Source: Curtobacterium sp. UCD-KPL2560
Lineage (GTDB): Bacteria; Actinomycetota; Actinomycetes; Actinomycetales; Microbacteriaceae
Length of the DNA stretch: 33,960 nt
Direction: 5' to 3'
Assembly (NCBI RefSeq): GCF_001705035.1
Contig: NZ_MCIG01000029.1
Coordinates: 1-33,960, forward strand
Shown: positions 31,890-33,960 of the stretch, one piece after another
Layout: each line of letters begins with the position of its first letter
How positions within the stretch are numbered: position 1 is the stretch's first letter
Translations under genes and position numbers: made by a program
Notes under the pieces: model-generated
The model's database searches: none
Seen by the model: the letters and a program-made list of their open reading frames with translations, nothing else
Told to the model about the DNA's origin: nothing

Positions 31890-33052
31890 GATGGCTGCTC
31901 TTCCAGTTGCTCTTCGAGTGCGGTGGTGAGTTCGGGATCCGCCTCGGGCAGGCGGATCGTGAAGGTCGAGCCCTTGCCGGGCTGCGACCACACGCGCACG
32001 TCGCCGCCGTGGTTGCCGACGACGTGCTTGACGATGGCGAGACCGAGGCCGGTGCCCCCGGTCGCGCGCGACCGCGCCGGGTCGACGCGGTAGAACCGCT
32101 CGAACACGCGGTCGAGGTCGGCCTCGGGGATGCCGACGCCCTGGTCGGTGACGGCGATCTCGACGAACCCCTTCGTCGAGCGGACGCCGACGCCGACGCG
32201 GGTGTGGTCCGGCGAGTACTTCACCGCGTTGGCGATGAGGTTCGACACGGCCACCTGCAGGAGCACGGGGTCGCCCATCACGCGGAGCTTCGAGCGCTTC
32301 GCCCGGACGATCTCGATGTCGCGGGCGCGGGCGACGACCTCGTTCGCGTCGACGGCGGCCTGCACGATCTTGTCGATGCCGGTCTCCTCGCTGTTCTCGA
32401 GCGTGTCGACGGACTGCAGGCGGGAGAGCTCGATGATGTCCTTCGTCAGGGCACCCAGGCGCTCCGACTCGGTGATGAGCTGCGAGGCGAACTTCTTCAC
32501 GTGCTCGGGGTCGTCGGCCGCGACCACGAGGGTCTCGGCGAGCAGACCGATGGCGCCGATCGGGGTCTTCAGCTCGTGCGAGATGTTCGCCACGAAGTCC
32601 CGTCGGACCTCGTCGATGCGCCGGCTCTCGGTCAGGTCGTCCGCGGTGACGAGCACGTACCGGTTGCCGAGCTGGGCCGCGCGGAAGCTCAGGTAGCCGA
32701 TCTGGTCGCTGCCCCGTCCGCGGGAGAGCTCGAGGTCCTCCGACGCCATCTCCCCGCTCCGGCGCACCCGGTCGACCAGGTCGGCGAGCTCGCGGTGCAC
32801 GAGCTTGCGGCGCACGACGAGTCCGACCGTCAGTGCCTGCGGCGACGCGGCCACGACCGTGTTCGAGGGGTCGACGACCACGGCCGGGTTGTGCATCGTG
32901 GCGATGACCGCGGCGACGCCGTCGGGCAGGGTGCGTTCCGCCACGTCGGCTGCCCGGGCCGTGCGCTCGGCGGTGATGACGAGCACCACCACACCCGCGC
33001 CGAAGACCCCGCCGAGGAGCATCGACAGTGGCACGAGCCACGCGTTGTCCAT
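31886..33052 (-). CDS. senX3: Sensor histidine kinase SenX3
   Basis: The 388-residue protein has one TM segment (5-27), a PAS-like domain (about 45-145), a HisKA box with H159 (NISHELKTP) and HATPase motifs (NLIANAVKYS, DQGVGIP, GGTGLGLAI). The single N-terminal helix, without a large outer domain, fits the PhoR/SenX3 group. The ATG is 6 nt after TACACT. A longer frame to 33106 would cross that box. Confidence 0.93.
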   Translation of the reverse strand: MDNAWLVPLSMLLGGVFGAGVVVLVITAERTARAADVAERTLPDGVAAVIATMHNPAVVVDPSNTVVAASPQALTVGLVVRRKLVHRELADLVDRVRRSGEMASEDLELSRGRGSDQIGYLSFRAAQLGNRYVLVTADDLTESRRIDEVRRDFVANISHELKTPIGAIGLLAETLVVAADDPEHVKKFASQLITESERLGALTKDIIELSRLQSVDTLENSEETGIDKIVQAAVDANEVVARARDIEIVRAKRSKLRVMGDPVLLQVAVSNLIANAVKYSPDHTRVGVGVRSTKGFVEIAVTDQGVGIPEADLDRVFERFYRVDPARSRATGGTGLGLAIVKHVVGNHGGDVRVWSQPGKGSTFTIRLPEADPELTTALEEQLEEQPS

Positions 33053-33058
33053 GCCGTC

Positions 33059-33087
33059 AGTGTAGGGATCGTCACGCCCCGTGCCGA
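33059..33087 (-). promoter_or_regulatory. senX3 promoter
   Basis: TACACT (33064-33059 on the minus strand) and a TCGGCA -35 candidate (33087-33082) at 17-nt spacing lie just before the ATG of senX3. The leader would be absent or nearly so. Confidence 0.5.
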
Positions 33088-33134
33088 CGCCGTCCACCCC
33101 GCACACGTGTGGTTCCGGGGCCGGGAAGCGAAGC

Positions 33135-33167
33135 GTTCAGCCGCACGTCACCGTTCGTTCACCTGAC
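33135..33167 (+). promoter_or_regulatory. PHO-box-like 11-bp direct repeats before phoU
   Basis: Three 11-nt units start at 33135 (GTTCAGC), 33146 (CGTCACC) and 33157 (GTTCACC). PhoP of Streptomyces binds 11-bp repeats with GTTCACC, and RegX3 recognises similar motifs. The units end about 18 nt before a TACGCAT -10 candidate at 33186, taking the place of a -35 box. Confidence 0.7.
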
Positions 33168-33210
33168 CTGACGACACTCGACCGGTACGCATCAGAGAGG
33201 CACATCCCCC

Positions 33211-33882
33211 ATGCGCGAAGTCTTCCAGCAGGAACTCCAGGACGTCCAAGAGCGTCTGACCGAGATCGCCGGGCTCGTCGAGTCCGCCATCACCCGAGCG
33301 ACCCAGGCGTTCAGCGAGTCCGACGTCGCGCTGGCCGAGGAGGTCATCGCCGACGACGCGAAGATCGACGCGGCGGCGAACAGCCTCGACGAGATCGCGA
33401 TCGACATCCTGGCCCGCCAGGCACCGGTGGCCCGCGACCTCCGTGTCGTCGTCACCGCACTGCGCGTCAGTTCCTCGCTCGAGCGCATGGGCGACATGGC
33501 CGAGCACATCGCCCAGCTCGCCCGCCAGCGCTTCCCCGAGAAGGTCGTGCCGAAGGGCCTCCGCGGCACGTTCAAGCAGATGGGCGCGCACGACGTCGCG
33601 ATGGCGCAGAAGCTCACCCGGCTGCTCGCGACCGAGGACATCGCCCTGTCCGCGGAGATCCGCGACGAGGACGACCAGGTCGACGAGCTGCACGCGAGCG
33701 TCTTCGACTTCGTGCTCGGCGAGACCTGGAAGGGCAACCCGATCGACACGGTCGACGCGACCCTGGCCTCGCGGTACCACGAGCGGTTCGCCGACCACGC
33801 GGTGTCGATCGCCAAGAAGGTCGAGTACCTGGCGACGGGCGACTGGACGGGTGCGGCGTCGGTGACGGTGTCCCCGGCCTGA
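33211..33882 (+). CDS. phoU: Phosphate regulator PhoU
   Basis: The 223-residue protein has two PhoU three-helix repeats, each with an acidic metal-binding motif (DDAKIDAAANSLDEIAIDIL, then DEDDQVDELHASVFDFVL). LERMGDMAEHIA and YHERFADHAVSIA are the conserved ends. PhoU links the Pst transporter to the kinase and dampens the phosphate response. AGAGAGG precedes the ATG. It is divergent from senX3. Confidence 0.95.
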   Translation: MREVFQQELQDVQERLTEIAGLVESAITRATQAFSESDVALAEEVIADDAKIDAAANSLDEIAIDILARQAPVARDLRVVVTALRVSSSLERMGDMAEHIAQLARQRFPEKVVPKGLRGTFKQMGAHDVAMAQKLTRLLATEDIALSAEIRDEDDQVDELHASVFDFVLGETWKGNPIDTVDATLASRYHERFADHAVSIAKKVEYLATGDWTGAASVTVSPA

Positions 33883-33890
33883 CGGGGGCC

Positions 33891-33960
33891 GTCGCGTTCT
33901 GCGACGGGGCGGGGTCCCGTCGCGTTCCGCGACCGGGCGGGGTCCCGTCGCGTTCTGCGA
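33891..33960. repeat. 28-bp tandem repeat at the window edge
   Basis: Units start at 33891, 33919 and 33947. Each begins GTCGCGTTC(T/C)GCGA, itself a small hairpin, followed by a G-rich half ending GGGTCCC. The array runs off the window. No spacers separate the units, so it is not a CRISPR array. Confidence 0.85.

Noticed and set aside
33891-33960. CRISPR array
   Set aside because: Units of 28 nt follow each other with no spacers, and no cas genes are present.

Overview
The window is high-GC actinobacterial DNA. The chromosomal gene order phoU, senX3-regX3, lipoprotein, carD, ispDF, cysS, rlmB fits the family Microbacteriaceae, and a Curtobacterium-like host is my best guess. That guess is inferred from gene content and composition, not from any search. 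The window falls into two parts that meet near position 16,982.

Positions 1 to about 16,982 are the right-hand portion of a prophage. Its right attachment site (attR) is the 3' half of a tRNA-Thr(TGU) gene (16935-16981), whose 5' half is replaced by phage DNA. Going left from attR, on the minus strand, come a zinc-finger microprotein, an HD hydrolase resembling small alarmone hydrolases, and a tyrosine integrase. A divergent immunity region follows: a CI-like repressor and ImmA/IrrE protease on the plus strand, and a Cro-like protein and excisionase-like protein on the minus strand. After these comes a long leftward early operon. It encodes a GIY-YIG nuclease, tiny membrane proteins, a RecE-type exonuclease with a conserved partner, a RusA resolvase, an adenine methyltransferase, a DnaD/DnaT-like replication protein, a DnaB/RepA-type helicase and an SSB. 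It ends with another XRE-type regulator, a tRNA-Trp and an HNH endonuclease. Most genes overlap by 4 nt (ATGA, GTGA or TTGA), so they are translationally coupled. Many encode only 35-65 residues, and several were found only by following these overlaps. Terminase, structural and lysis genes and attL are not in the window; they presumably lie to the left.

Positions 17,000 to 33,960 are host chromosome. Leftward genes are an aldo/keto reductase, an alpha/beta hydrolase, a DUF2090 protein, a DsbA-like membrane thioredoxin, rlmB, cysS, ispDF, carD and regX3-senX3. Rightward genes are an NAD(P)H-hydrate epimerase, a YpfJ-type zinc metallopeptidase, a UgpC/MsmX-type ABC ATPase, a DUF4032 kinase-like protein, a lipoprotein and phoU. 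Long GC-rich hairpin terminators close most transcription units, and several share nearly identical arms.

The points most worth a second look are these: the phage alarmone-hydrolase candidate beside attR; the leaderless divergent immunity promoters with an operator-like palindrome in the spacer; a tRNA T-arm with encoded CCA directly in front of the GIY-YIG gene; a phage tRNA-Trp with an unpaired acceptor end; a six-run G-quadruplex-type repeat inside a replication gene; 11-bp direct repeats like a PHO box before phoU; and a 28-bp tandem repeat at the right edge. I do not see one complete, clearly undescribed multi-gene system.
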